From positions 186,001 through 250,000 of the forward strand of contig NZ_JARESE010000001.1 of the NCBI RefSeq assembly GCF_029076845.1: a stretch of DNA of 64,000 bases. Reading direction: 5' to 3'. This DNA comes from Novosphingobium album (ex Liu et al. 2023). GTDB lineage: Bacteria; Pseudomonadota; Alphaproteobacteria; Sphingomonadales; Sphingomonadaceae. Position 1 is the stretch's first letter. Each line of letters starts with the position of its first letter. Both the position numbers and the translations under genes were made by a program. Shown in pieces: positions 15,527-24,045 of the stretch. The notes below the pieces were generated by a model. It had not been told where the DNA came from, searched no databases, and saw only the letters and a list, made by a program, of their open reading frames with translations.

Positions 15527-16915
15527 ATGAGCAGGCTGATTGTCGTTTCGAACCGGGTCTCGGTGCCCAATTCCCAAGGCGCGGCCGGGGCCCAGGGCGG
15601 CCTTGCCGTCGCGCTCAACGCCGCCTTGCGCGAGCATCGCGGCATCTGGTTCGGCTGGTCCGGGCAGGAGACCGAGGAATTCACCGGCCACCTCGACATG
15701 CAGCGCAACGACGACGTCACCACCGCGACGATCGACCTGGAGCCCCAGGACATCGACGAATACTACAACGGCTATGCCAACCGCACGCTCTGGCCGCTGT
15801 TCCACTACCGCATCGACCTGACCGAATACGATCGCAGCTTCGGCGAGGGGTATCAGCGGGTGAACAATCGCTTCGCCGACAGCGTGCTGCCGCTGATCGA
15901 GCCGGACGATCTGGTCTGGGTGCACGATTACCACTTGCTGCCGCTCGGCTCGCTGCTGCGCGCCAAGGGCGTGACGAACCGGATCGGCCTGTTCCTGCAC
16001 ACGCCGTGGCCGCCGGCCCGCCTGCTCGTCTCGCTGCCCAACCACGAGCAGCTGGTCACATCCATGCTGCAATACGATCTGATCGGCTTCCAGACGCACG
16101 AATGGCTGGAAAGCTTCCTCCACTATATCGAGAAGGAGCTGGGCCTGACGATCAACCCGGACGGCTCGATCGACTACGAAGGCCGCAACGTGCAGGCGCA
16201 GGCGTTCCCCATCGGCATCGATTTCGACGAATTCGTCGAAGGGGCGCAAAGCGCCGCCGCCCGGGAGGCGCATGACCGGCTGCGGGCCAGCGCGGGCGAT
16301 CGCAAGATGCTGATCGGGGTGGACCGGCTCGATTATTCCAAGGGGCTGGGCGAACGGTTCGATTCCTTCGGCCGCTTCCTCACCGACAATCCCGAGATGG
16401 CCAAGGACGTGGTGCTGCTGCAGATCGCGCCCCCCTCGCGCGAGCTGGTCGCCAGTTACCAGCAGATCCGCCACGATCTGGAGCGCAAGGCGGGGCACAT
16501 CAACGGCGCCCACGCCGATGTCGCCTGGGTGCCGATCCGCTATGTCAACCGGGGCTATCCGCGCGACGAACTGGCCGGGTTCTATCGCGCCGCCGACATC
16601 GGCATCGTCACCCCCTTGCGCGACGGGATGAACCTGGTCGCCAAGGAATATGTCGCGGCGCAAGACCCCGACAACCCGGGCGTGCTGATCCTGTCGCAGT
16701 TCGCGGGCGCGGCGCTGCAAATGGCCGATGCCCTGCTGGTCAATCCGCACAGCGCCGAGGACGTGAGCGAGGCGATCAAGCGCGCGCTGGCCATGCCGCT
16801 GGCCGAGCGCAAGCGCCGCCACAAGGCCCTGCTCAAATCGGTGCGCGAGGAGAACGTCGCGCGCTGGCGCGAGGATTTCGTCAACGCGCTGTACAGCAAG
16901 GAAAAAGTCGCGTGA
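15527..16915 (+). CDS. otsA: trehalose-6-phosphate synthase OtsA (GT20)
   Basis: A 462-residue family GT20 synthase joining glucose from UDP-glucose to glucose-6-phosphate. Visible elements: RLIVVSNRV with an AAGAQGGLAVAL glycine loop, VWVHDYHLLPLGSLLR, IGLFLHTPWPP, IGVDRLDYSKGL (donor site Arg/Lys) and the C-terminal PLRDGMNLVAKEYVA loop. Length matches bacterial OtsA. A GGGGGAG precedes the ATG. Third gene of the trehalose operon; with OtsB it makes trehalose for osmotic and desiccation tolerance. Confidence 0.95.
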   Translation: MSRLIVVSNRVSVPNSQGAAGAQGGLAVALNAALREHRGIWFGWSGQETEEFTGHLDMQRNDDVTTATIDLEPQDIDEYYNGYANRTLWPLFHYRIDLTEYDRSFGEGYQRVNNRFADSVLPLIEPDDLVWVHDYHLLPLGSLLRAKGVTNRIGLFLHTPWPPARLLVSLPNHEQLVTSMLQYDLIGFQTHEWLESFLHYIEKELGLTINPDGSIDYEGRNVQAQAFPIGIDFDEFVEGAQSAAAREAHDRLRASAGDRKMLIGVDRLDYSKGLGERFDSFGRFLTDNPEMAKDVVLLQIAPPSRELVASYQQIRHDLERKAGHINGAHADVAWVPIRYVNRGYPRDELAGFYRAADIGIVTPLRDGMNLVAKEYVAAQDPDNPGVLILSQFAGAALQMADALLVNPHSAEDVSEAIKRALAMPLAERKRRHKALLKSVREENVARWREDFVNALYSKEKVA

Positions 16916-16948
16916 TGGGCCTGGCTCTCACCGGGATGAGCCGATGCA

Positions 16949-17020
16949 GAAATGCGTGGAAGAACGCATTTCGTATGGGCGGGATCGGCGGCGCCATGCG
17001 CCAGAAAGCGCGCTTCAAGC
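16949..17020. repeat. nested palindromic intergenic element, degraded copy 2
   Basis: Begins with a perfect 9-bp hairpin GAAATGCGT / ACGCATTTC around GGAAGA, equivalent to the GAAATGCGCGGAAGA core of the copies at 10450 and 56543. The other half (GGCGCCATGCGCCAGAAAGCG) corresponds loosely to the opposite arm of those copies. The outer terminal repeats have decayed. It lies directly downstream of otsA. Confidence 0.55.
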
Positions 17021-17079
17021 CAAATCCCCAGCGATTATTCATCACTTGTCATTAAAACGTATCTCGCGTGCAACCGTTA

Positions 17080-17085
17080 TATAAT
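17080..17085 (+). promoter_or_regulatory. candidate -10 element (TATAAT) of the PilZ-like gene
   Basis: A perfect TATAAT lies in an unusually AT-rich island (about 17030-17105) in otherwise GC-rich DNA, 118 bp before the PilZ-like start. No clear -35 hexamer sits at 16-18 nt, so the promoter type is uncertain. Confidence 0.4.
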
Positions 17086-17120
17086 CTATGGCGTTTATAG
17101 GATTTGGGAGAGTGGCGGCG

Positions 17121-17157
17121 GCCCCTCAGGGCTCTGGGGCGCAAGCTTTCAGGCCCT
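17121..17157 (+). ncRNA. possible H-type pseudoknot in the leader of the PilZ-like gene
   Basis: Stem 1 GCCCC (17121-17125) pairs with GGGGC (17136-17140); its loop contains AGGGC (17128-17132), which can pair with GCCCT (17153-17157), forming an H-type pseudoknot about 46 nt before the start codon. The fold is read by eye. The sequence does not match the glycine, c-di-GMP-I, SAM-II or preQ1 consensus well enough to name a riboswitch. Confidence 0.3.
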
Positions 17158-17203
17158 TGACGCGAGACAGTGATTGCCGGAACCGGCGCGGAACGGACTT
17201 CAG

Positions 17204-17449
17204 ATGGCCATTTATGGCGAGTGTATCGGCGCTCATTCGAGAGCCGCGGTTACGATATCGGATCTGGACGATACGGGATGCGACCTGTTCCCGGATTCCG
17301 GCACGCCCGTGCTTGGCGACTGCGCGCTGTGGATCGGTGCCGTGGGGCCCTTCGAAGCGACCGCGATCCCGCGCGACAACGGCCACAGCGCCGCGCGCTT
17401 CAAGGAACCGCTCGATCGCAAGATCGTCCATCACTTCAACTGCGGCTGA
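17204..17449 (+). CDS. small PilZ-like domain protein
   Basis: An 81-residue protein whose course fits a single PilZ barrel: AAVTISDLDDTGCDLF resembles the [D/N]-x-S-x-x-G strand (here DLDDTG, Asp replacing Ser), then GDCALWIGAVGPFEATAIP and a closing ARFKEPLDRKIVHHFN. The N-terminal RxxxR that grips c-di-GMP is not evident, so it may bind no nucleotide or act through a partner. The ATG at 17204 is used because little sequence precedes the domain. It stands alone after the trehalose operon with its own AT-rich promoter region and a long GC-rich leader. Family call by pattern only. Confidence 0.6.
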   Translation: MAIYGECIGAHSRAAVTISDLDDTGCDLFPDSGTPVLGDCALWIGAVGPFEATAIPRDNGHSAARFKEPLDRKIVHHFNCG

Positions 17450-17473
17450 GGCCGACCACCGACCCCGCCATAT

Positions 17474-17583
17474 CCTTCCCCTGTAGGGGGAGGGGGGCGC
17501 AGCGGTGGCGGAGGGGTATCACCGCCAGCGGGGAACCCCCCCTCCGTCAGCCTCGCGGGGCGCCCCCCTCAAACGGGGAGGAC
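17474..17583. repeat. imperfect inverted repeat, intergenic
   Basis: The segment begins TTCCCCTGTAGGGGGAGGGG and ends with the near reverse complement (CGCCCCCCTCAAACGGGG), enclosing a short GC-rich unit with CCCTCCGTCAGCCTCGC. It resembles the dispersed palindromic repeats common between genes of sphingomonads. It lies between the convergent PilZ-like gene and ugd and may stop transcription from both sides. Confidence 0.5.
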
Positions 17584-17609
17584 TTTGCCCGCCTGCCGGC
17601 GAACGGGCG

Positions 17610-18920
17610 TCAGGCCCTGCCGACGGACGTGTAGCTGAAGCCTTCGGCGCGCACGTCCTCGGGCTTGTAGATGTTGCGCAAGTCCACCAGCACCGGCGCG
17701 TTCGCCAGCGCCTTCACCCGGCCAAGGTCCAGCGCGCGGAAGGCGTCCCATTCGGTGACGATCACCACCGCGTCCGCCCCGGCGATCGCGGCATAGGGAT
17801 CGCTCTTCATCTCCACTCGGGGCAGCAGCGGGCGCGCCTGTTCCATCCCCTCGGGATCGAACGCGGCCACCGACACGCCCGCGTCCTCCAGCGTCTGCGC
17901 GATCGCGATCGCCGGCGAATCGCGCATGTCGTCGGTGTTGGGCTTGAACGTCAGCCCCAGCAGCGCCGCGCGCTTGCCCCGCGCCTTGTCCGCCCCGCCC
18001 AGCGCCTCGATCACCTTGCGGCCCATCGCCCGCTTGCGGCTGTCGTTGACCTTGGCCACCGCCTCGACGATGCGCAGCGGGCTGTCATAGTCCTCCGCCG
18101 TCTTGAGCAGCGCCAGCGTGTCCTTGGGAAAGCACGAGCCGCCATAGCCCGGCCCCGCGTGCAGGAACTTGCCGCCGATCCGCCCGTCCAGCCCGATGCC
18201 GCGCGCCACGTCCTGCACGTTGCCGCCCACTTTCTCGCACAAGTCGGCCATCTCGTTGATGAAGGTGATCTTGGTCGCCAGGAACGCGTTGGCCGCGTAC
18301 TTGATGATCTCGGCCGAGCGGCGGCTGGTGAACAGGATCGGCGATTCGTTGAGGAACAGCGGGCGATAGACCCCGCGCATCACCTCGCGCCCGAAATCGT
18401 CCTCGGCGCCGATGACGATCCGGTCCGGCCGCTTGAAATCGCCGATCGCCGCGCCTTCGCGCAGGAACTCCGGGTTCGAGACCACCGCGACGCGCCACGG
18501 CGTGCCGCTTTCGGCCAGGATCCGCTCCACCTCGTCCCCCGTGCCCACCGGCACGGTCGACTTCGTCACGATCACCGCGTCGTTCGCCAGCCGCTCACCC
18601 ACCTCGCGCGCCACCGCGTGGACGAACGACAGGTCGGCATGGCCATCGCCCCGCCGCGAGGGCGTGCCCACCGCGATGAAGATCGCGCTCGCCCCCGCGA
18701 TCCCCTCGCCCAGGTCGGTGGTGAAGGTCAGCCGCCCGGCCTTGACGTTGCTTTCCACCAGCGCTTCCAGACCCGGCTCGTAGATCGGCATCACCCCAGC
18801 CCGAAGACGGTCGATCTTCGACTGGTCCTTGTCGATGCACACCACATCGTGACCGAAATCGGCAAAGCACGCCCCAGATACCAGGCCAACATAGCCCGAA
18901 CCCACCATCGCGATCTTCAT
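17610..18920 (-). CDS. ugd: UDP-glucose 6-dehydrogenase
   Basis: A 436-residue NAD-dependent enzyme oxidising UDP-glucose to UDP-glucuronate in two steps. Visible: MKIAMVGSGYVGLVSGACFA, IFIAVGTPS, STVPVGTGDEVE, SNPEFLREGAAIGDF, and the catalytic-Cys motif PGYGGSCFPKDTLAL near residue 255; the C-terminal nucleotide-sugar domain begins near GLTFKPNTDDMRDSP. A GAGGACAGC precedes the ATG. It lies just downstream of a UDP-uronate epimerase on the same strand, so together they provide uronic-acid donors for exopolysaccharide or envelope glycans. Confidence 0.95.
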   Translation of the reverse strand: MKIAMVGSGYVGLVSGACFADFGHDVVCIDKDQSKIDRLRAGVMPIYEPGLEALVESNVKAGRLTFTTDLGEGIAGASAIFIAVGTPSRRGDGHADLSFVHAVAREVGERLANDAVIVTKSTVPVGTGDEVERILAESGTPWRVAVVSNPEFLREGAAIGDFKRPDRIVIGAEDDFGREVMRGVYRPLFLNESPILFTSRRSAEIIKYAANAFLATKITFINEMADLCEKVGGNVQDVARGIGLDGRIGGKFLHAGPGYGGSCFPKDTLALLKTAEDYDSPLRIVEAVAKVNDSRKRAMGRKVIEALGGADKARGKRAALLGLTFKPNTDDMRDSPAIAIAQTLEDAGVSVAAFDPEGMEQARPLLPRVEMKSDPYAAIAGADAVVIVTEWDAFRALDLGRVKALANAPVLVDLRNIYKPEDVRAEGFSYTSVGRA

Positions 18921-18979
18921 GCTGTCCTCATCCGGTCAATTGACGCGGAAACAGCCCCTACACGCGGGGCGCGGCCGAT

Positions 18980-20005
18980 TCAAACCCCGCGCCCGAGCCC
19001 ATGATAATCGCGAAACCAGGTGACGAAGCGCGGCACGCCCACTTCGATCGGCGTGGTCGGGGCATAGCCGGTGTCACGCGCGATCGCGGTGATATCGGCG
19101 TAAGTGGCGGGCACGTCGCCCGGCTGCATCGGCAGCATCTCCAGCTCGGCCTTGCGGCCGCAGGCATCCTCCAGCACCGCGATCAGGCGCATCAGGTGCT
19201 CGGAGCGGTTGTTGCCGATGTTGTAGAGCGCGTGCGGCTTGACGCTGCCGCCGGGCTTGGCCGCGCCGTCATCGGCGGGCGGCCGGTCAAGGCAGGCGAT
19301 GACGCCGGCGACGATATCGTCGATATAGGTGAAGTCGCGGTGCATCTCGCCATGGTTGTAGACCTCGATCGGCCGGCCGGAGAGGATGCGGTCGGTGAAC
19401 TTCCACATCGCCATGTCGGGCCGGCCCCAGGGGCCATAGACGGTGAAGAACCGCAGGCCGGTGAGCGGGATGCGGAACAGGTGCGCGTAAGTCTCGCTCA
19501 TCAGCTCGTCCGCGCGCTTGGTGGCGGCATAGAGCGAGACGGGATGGTCGGTGCGGTCCTCCACCACGAAAGGCAGCTTCGCGTTGCCGCCATAGACCGA
19601 GCTGGAGCTGGCATAGACCATGTGCGCCACGCCCCGCGCGCGCGCCAGTTCCAGCATGTTGACGTGGCCGGCCAGGTTCGATTGCACGTAGGCTTGCGGG
19701 TTCTCCAGCGAATAGCGCACGCCGGCCTGCGCGCCCAGGTGGACGATGCTGGCGAATTCGCGCGCGCCCAGCGTCCGGTCCAGCGCGGCCATGTCGGAGA
19801 AATCGAGCTGCTCGAAAGTGAACAGGTTGCCGAAGCGCTCCGCCAGACGGCCCAGCCGCGCGCGCTTGAGCGAGACCTGATAGTAATCGTTGAGATTGTC
19901 GATGCCGATCACCGGCTGCCCGCGCGCCATCAGCGCCTCGGCCAGCGCCGCGCCGATGAAGCCGGCGGCGCCGGTGACGAGAATTGCGGGGGTGTCCGAT
20001 GCCAT
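18980..20005 (-). CDS. NAD-dependent UDP-glucuronate 4-epimerase-like sugar epimerase
   Basis: A 341-residue extended SDR: LVTGAAGFIGAALAEAL binds NAD, ASSSSVYGGN supplies the Ser/Thr site, and SLYAATKRADELM holds the YxxxK pair. GLRFFTVYGPWGRPDMAM and TYIDDIVAGVIACLDR are typical of UDP-glucuronate/UDP-galacturonate epimerases. The start is the ATG four codons into the open frame, since GGGAGG lies at correct distance from it. Placed 59 nt upstream of ugd on the same strand, it is expected to convert the Ugd product UDP-glucuronate to UDP-galacturonate. Confidence 0.88.
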   Translation of the reverse strand: MASDTPAILVTGAAGFIGAALAEALMARGQPVIGIDNLNDYYQVSLKRARLGRLAERFGNLFTFEQLDFSDMAALDRTLGAREFASIVHLGAQAGVRYSLENPQAYVQSNLAGHVNMLELARARGVAHMVYASSSSVYGGNAKLPFVVEDRTDHPVSLYAATKRADELMSETYAHLFRIPLTGLRFFTVYGPWGRPDMAMWKFTDRILSGRPIEVYNHGEMHRDFTYIDDIVAGVIACLDRPPADDGAAKPGGSVKPHALYNIGNNRSEHLMRLIAVLEDACGRKAELEMLPMQPGDVPATYADITAIARDTGYAPTTPIEVGVPRFVTWFRDYHGLGRGV

Positions 20006-20065
20006 GATGCCTCCCATAGCGGCAAGTCGTACCCCGCCGATAGCCCGCCGTGCTTGACGGAGGGT

Positions 20066-21451
20066 TTACGCCCGCGCCTTGCCGGTGCGGCCCGGCACGA
20101 TCAGGTTCAGCGCCACCGCCGTGCAGGCCGCCGGCAGGACGCCCGAGGTCAGCAGGATGCGCAGGGTTTCGGGCACATGCTGCAAGGCTTCGGGTTCAAG
20201 CTGGAGCCCCAGCGCCAGCGAGAGCGAGACGCCGAAGATCAGCATGTTGCGCTGGGTCCATGCGACGCCCGAAAGCATCGCGGTCGCGGCCGAGGCGACC
20301 ATGCCGAACATCACGATCACGCCGCCGCCCAGCACCTCGATCGGGATCGTGGTGATGAGCGCGCCGATCTTGGGCGCGAGCCCGCAGACGATCAGGAACA
20401 GCGCGCCCACGGTGACGACGTGGCGGCTCATCACCCCGGTGATCGCGATCAGCCCGACGTTCTGGCTGAAGGTGGTGTTGGGCATTGCCCCGAACACGGC
20501 TGCGAGCGCGGTGCCGACGCCATCGGCGCAGACCGCGCCCGAAAGCTCGCGGTCGGTCGCCGGGCGGCCGGCGCTGCCTTCGCAGATCGCATCGACATCG
20601 CCGATCGATTCGATCGAGGAGACAAAGCCCGTCAGGCAAAAGCCCACGATCGCCGAGGCCGAGACGGCAAAGCCGAAATGGAACGGCGTGGGCAGCATGA
20701 CCCAGCCCGCCGTCGCGACCGGATCGAAGCTGACCCGCCCCATGGCCAGCGCCACGCCGTATCCGGCGGCAAGGCCCAGCAGCACCGCCGCGTTCGACCA
20801 GATGCCGCGCCCGAAGAAGTTCAGCCCCAGCGTCGTCACCACAACCACGCCCGCCAGCAGCCAGCTTTGCCACGCGCCGAACGCGGGCGTTCCCACCGCC
20901 GGCACGCCGCCGGCCGCGTATTGCACCCCGATCCGCATCAAGGAGAGGCCGATCATCAGCACGACGAGGCCGGTGATCATCGGCGGCAGGGCAAAGCGGA
21001 TGCGCCCGACGAAAAAGCTGAGCCCGGCGTGCAGCAGCCCGCCGAACAGCGCCGCCGTGGTCAGCGCGGCCATGGCCTCCACCCCCTTGCCCGCGACGAT
21101 CGGGATCATGATCGGGATGAAGGCGAAGCTGGTGCCCTGCACCAGCGGCAGCCGTGCGCCGATGGGCCCGAAGCCGATGGTCTGGAGCAAGGTGGCGATC
21201 CCGGCGAACAGCATCGCCATCTGGATCATGTAGATCATCTCGCCGGTATCGGCCGAGCCATAGCCGAAGCCCGCCGCGCCCGCGACGATGATCGCCGGCG
21301 TCATGTTGCTGACGAACATCGCCAGCACATGCTGGATGCCCAGCGGGATCGCCACGGCCATGCCGGGGAAATAGTCCGGGTCGCGCGCCTGTTCAGGCGT
21401 GAGCGCGCCGGGAAGGGCGGCTTCGGCGGAGGAGAGGGGCGCAGCGGTCAT
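20066..21451 (-). CDS. NCS2-family purine permease (xanthine/uric acid type)
   Basis: A 461-residue inner-membrane symporter with about 12-14 hydrophobic segments. Family features: AIPLGIQHVLAMFVSNMTPAI in the first helices (QH motif), GLVVLMIGLSLMRIGVQYAAGG, and an MPNTTFSQNVGLIAITGV segment matching the NxxFxQNxGxxxxT region of xanthine/urate permeases. Start ATG 14 nt after the deaminase stop, in the same direction, implying cotranscription. It probably imports oxidised purines (xanthine, urate or 8-oxoguanine) for the deaminase encoded upstream. Confidence 0.9.
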   Translation of the reverse strand: MTAAPLSSAEAALPGALTPEQARDPDYFPGMAVAIPLGIQHVLAMFVSNMTPAIIVAGAAGFGYGSADTGEMIYMIQMAMLFAGIATLLQTIGFGPIGARLPLVQGTSFAFIPIMIPIVAGKGVEAMAALTTAALFGGLLHAGLSFFVGRIRFALPPMITGLVVLMIGLSLMRIGVQYAAGGVPAVGTPAFGAWQSWLLAGVVVVTTLGLNFFGRGIWSNAAVLLGLAAGYGVALAMGRVSFDPVATAGWVMLPTPFHFGFAVSASAIVGFCLTGFVSSIESIGDVDAICEGSAGRPATDRELSGAVCADGVGTALAAVFGAMPNTTFSQNVGLIAITGVMSRHVVTVGALFLIVCGLAPKIGALITTIPIEVLGGGVIVMFGMVASAATAMLSGVAWTQRNMLIFGVSLSLALGLQLEPEALQHVPETLRILLTSGVLPAACTAVALNLIVPGRTGKARA

Positions 21452-21465
21452 CGCAACCTTTCGTT

Positions 21466-22827
21466 TCAGGCCAGGCTCATCAAGCGGGTAAGCGACGCGC
21501 CCGCCGACCGCAGCACTTCGTCGCGCGAGACTTGCGCAAGATCGCCATCGCGCACCACCGCGCGTCCTTCGACGAAGACGTCGCGCGCGCCGGGCGGCGG
21601 GGCGAGCACCAGCGCGGCGACCTTGTCCCACGCGCCGAGCGAGCCGGGGCCGGTCATGTCCCATACCGCAAGGTCGGCCCGCTTGCCCGGTTCGAGCGAG
21701 CCGCAATCGCGCCGCCCCAGCATGTGCGCGCCGCCGCGCGTGGCGATGTAAAGCGCCTCGCGCGGGTCGAGCGCGTCCGGGCCGCCCGTCACGCGCTGGA
21801 GCAGCATCGCCTGGCGTGCTTCCATGAGCAGGTTGCCGCTGTCGTTCGAGGCCGATCCGTCCACCCCCAGCCCCAGCGGCACGCCCTGCGCCAGCATCGC
21901 GCGCACCGGCGCGATGCCCGAGCCGAGGCGGCAGTTCGAGCCGGGGCAATGCGCGACGCCGGTGCGGGTGCGGGCGAACAGGGCGATCTCCTCCCCGTCG
22001 AGCTGGACGCAGTGCGCGTGCCACACGTCCTCGCCGGTCCAGCCCAGGTCCTGCGCATACTGGCCGGGACGGCAGCCGAAGCGGGCGAGCGAGAAGGCGA
22101 CATCGTCGGCGTCCTCGGCCAGATGGGTGTGCAGCATCACGCCCTTGTCGCGCGCCAGCAGCGCGGCATCGCGCATCAGCCCCTGGCTGACCGAAAAGGG
22201 CGAGCAGGGCGCGACGCCGATGCGGATCATCGCGCCGTCGGCGGCATCGTGATAGCGGTCGATCAGCCGGATGGCATCGGTCAGGATCGCCGGTTCGTGT
22301 TCCACCAGACTGTCGGGCGGCAGGCCCCCGTCGCTCTCCCCCACGCTCATCGCACCGCGCGTCGCGTGGAAGCGGATGCCGACGGTGCCTGCGGCCGCGA
22401 TCGAATCGTCGAGCGTCACGCCGTCGGGAAACAGGTAGTGGTGATCGGAACTGAGCGTGCAGCCCGAAAGCGCCAGTTCAGCCAGGCCCAGCTGCGTGGC
22501 GGCGAAGACGTCCTCGGGCCGGTAGCGCCCCCAGATCGGGTAGAGCCGCTGGAGCCAGTGGAACAGCGAGACGCTCATCGCGCCGGGCAGCGCGCGGGTC
22601 AGCGTCTGGTAAAGGTGGTGATGCGTGTTGACGAGGCCCGGCGTCACCACGCAGCCGGCCGCGCCGATCACCTCATCCGCCTCGGCGATCAGGGCCGCAA
22701 GCTCCCGGGTGGTGCCCACCGCCGCGATCACCCCGCCGCGAAAGGCGATCGCGCCGCCGGCGATCTCGCGGCGCGCATCGTCCATGCAGACGATCCGGTC
22801 GGCGTCGCGGATGACGGTCAGGCGCAT
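21466..22827 (-). CDS. amidohydrolase, 8-oxoguanine deaminase / AtzB-like
   Basis: A 453-residue metal-dependent hydrolase: CVVTPGLVNTHHHLYQTLTR gives the HxH metal site near residues 69-71, MLHTHLAED and DVWHAHCVQL the later His residues, and GLGVDGSASNDSGNLL the catalytic Asp. The PGLVNTHHHLYQTLTRA start and the SASNDS loop match 8-oxoguanine deaminases and related hydroxydechloroatrazine ethylaminohydrolases. Expected reaction: 8-oxoguanine (or a similar aminopurine) to uric acid plus ammonia. It lies between a purine nucleoside permease (38 nt) and the NCS2 permease (14 nt), which supports a purine substrate. Confidence 0.85.
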   Translation of the reverse strand: MRLTVIRDADRIVCMDDARREIAGGAIAFRGGVIAAVGTTRELAALIAEADEVIGAAGCVVTPGLVNTHHHLYQTLTRALPGAMSVSLFHWLQRLYPIWGRYRPEDVFAATQLGLAELALSGCTLSSDHHYLFPDGVTLDDSIAAAGTVGIRFHATRGAMSVGESDGGLPPDSLVEHEPAILTDAIRLIDRYHDAADGAMIRIGVAPCSPFSVSQGLMRDAALLARDKGVMLHTHLAEDADDVAFSLARFGCRPGQYAQDLGWTGEDVWHAHCVQLDGEEIALFARTRTGVAHCPGSNCRLGSGIAPVRAMLAQGVPLGLGVDGSASNDSGNLLMEARQAMLLQRVTGGPDALDPREALYIATRGGAHMLGRRDCGSLEPGKRADLAVWDMTGPGSLGAWDKVAALVLAPPPGARDVFVEGRAVVRDGDLAQVSRDEVLRSAGASLTRLMSLA

Positions 22828-22865
22828 GGGGCGCTAGCGGCCCGTCCGCGTCGGCGGCCGCGCCG

Positions 22866-23978
22866 TCATCGCGGTTCGCTGTCCTTATAGCGGCCCCAGT
22901 CGGCCAGCAGTTCGTCGATCACTTTCGAGCCGACCAGGTACAGGCTTTCGACCGCGGCCTGCAGCCCGGCATAGCCTTCGTTCTCATGCAGCAGGTAAGT
23001 GGCCGCGTCCTCGCCGGGCGGCGGCATCGTGTAGTTGCTGCCCGCGCGCAGCACCAGCACGCGGTCCTTGTCGGCCCGACCGATCCGATCGAGATAGGTC
23101 AGCGACTGGACCACGCCGGTGTCTTCCATGGCGGACGTGACGAATTCGCCCTTGCCCGATGTCCAGTAATCGACCCAGCCATTGGCCCAGTCGGTCAGCA
23201 GCTTGCCGTGCCAGAAGGTCATGGCCGAAAGCTGCTCCCCCTCCAGCACGAAAGGCGGTCTTTGCGCGTTGGGATAGCCGGCAAAGCGCGCGCGCTCGGC
23301 CGCGATGGCGGGCGAATCGGGCAGCTTGACGTCCCTGGTCAGCCGATAGGCCCAGGACACCAGCGCGGGATTGAGTGCGAACATCTCTCCGCCCGAGGGA
23401 TCGGGCGGGGTCGCGGTATCGTTGGGCCCCTTGGTGTGGCGCGGGAAATAGCCGGTCTTCCAGTCTTTCGGGATTTCGCGCGCGTCGATCTCATGCGCCA
23501 GATCGCCATCGACCACCCAACGCGCCCAGGCGGCCGAGCCGATCGAGGCATCCTGCGGGTCGATCCCGGCGATGCCGGCGACCAGCCAGTAGGCATGGGT
23601 CAGGTCGAAGCGCGGATCGAGCCCGAGCGCCATCGTCGCCGCGCTCGACCGGGCGGTGCCGATGCCCGTGACCATCGCCAGCACCTGGGTCTTCGGGTCA
23701 TAGTAGAGGTCATGGTAGGATTGCGGGAAGGGGATGCGCATGTCGAGATGACGGCGCTCCTTCCACAGCTGGAACTCGCCGGCGGCATCGCCGCTGTCCG
23801 CGCCGATCTCGAACAGCGTCACCACCACCACCTTGACCGGCAGCGGATGCGCGCAGGGCCCGCCCGGCTGGCAGGCGGCAATATCGGGAGCGGGCGCTTT
23901 CGCCGCCGCTCCGTCCAGGGGCGCAAGCGATGCCGCCATGGCCGCTATCGTGATCGACGCCCGGATCAGAAGATGCAT
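22866..23978 (-). CDS. purine nucleoside permease (NUP-type, secreted)
   Basis: A 370-residue protein with a signal peptide (MHLLIRASITIAAMAASLAP, cleavage near GAAA). The body matches the NUP-type purine nucleoside permease family: PLPVKVVVVTLFEIGADSGD, VTGIGTARSSAATMALGL, YWLVAGIAGIDPQDASIGSAAWARWV, TSAMEDTG and LVLRAGSNYTMPP. The fold resembles a nucleoside phosphorylase more than a membrane carrier; no helices follow the signal, so it is probably periplasmic and may bind or cleave nucleosides. The ATG at 23978 is used because GAGGGAG sits 9-10 nt before it. Part of the purine operon. Confidence 0.85.
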   Translation of the reverse strand: MHLLIRASITIAAMAASLAPLDGAAAKAPAPDIAACQPGGPCAHPLPVKVVVVTLFEIGADSGDAAGEFQLWKERRHLDMRIPFPQSYHDLYYDPKTQVLAMVTGIGTARSSAATMALGLDPRFDLTHAYWLVAGIAGIDPQDASIGSAAWARWVVDGDLAHEIDAREIPKDWKTGYFPRHTKGPNDTATPPDPSGGEMFALNPALVSWAYRLTRDVKLPDSPAIAAERARFAGYPNAQRPPFVLEGEQLSAMTFWHGKLLTDWANGWVDYWTSGKGEFVTSAMEDTGVVQSLTYLDRIGRADKDRVLVLRAGSNYTMPPPGEDAATYLLHENEGYAGLQAAVESLYLVGSKVIDELLADWGRYKDSEPR

Positions 23979-24045
23979 TGTGATCGGCTCCCTCACTGTT
24001 GCGGGGGCGCGGGGTGCCGGTGATCGGGCACCCCGCGCCGAGGGA

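Noticed and set aside
17104..17165. Glycine or c-di-GMP-I riboswitch before the PilZ-like gene
   Set aside because: Fragments such as GGGAGAG, GGCGCAAGC and TCAGGC resemble parts of these motifs, but the core boxes (CCGAAGG for glycine, CACGCACAGGGCAAACC for c-di-GMP-I) are missing.
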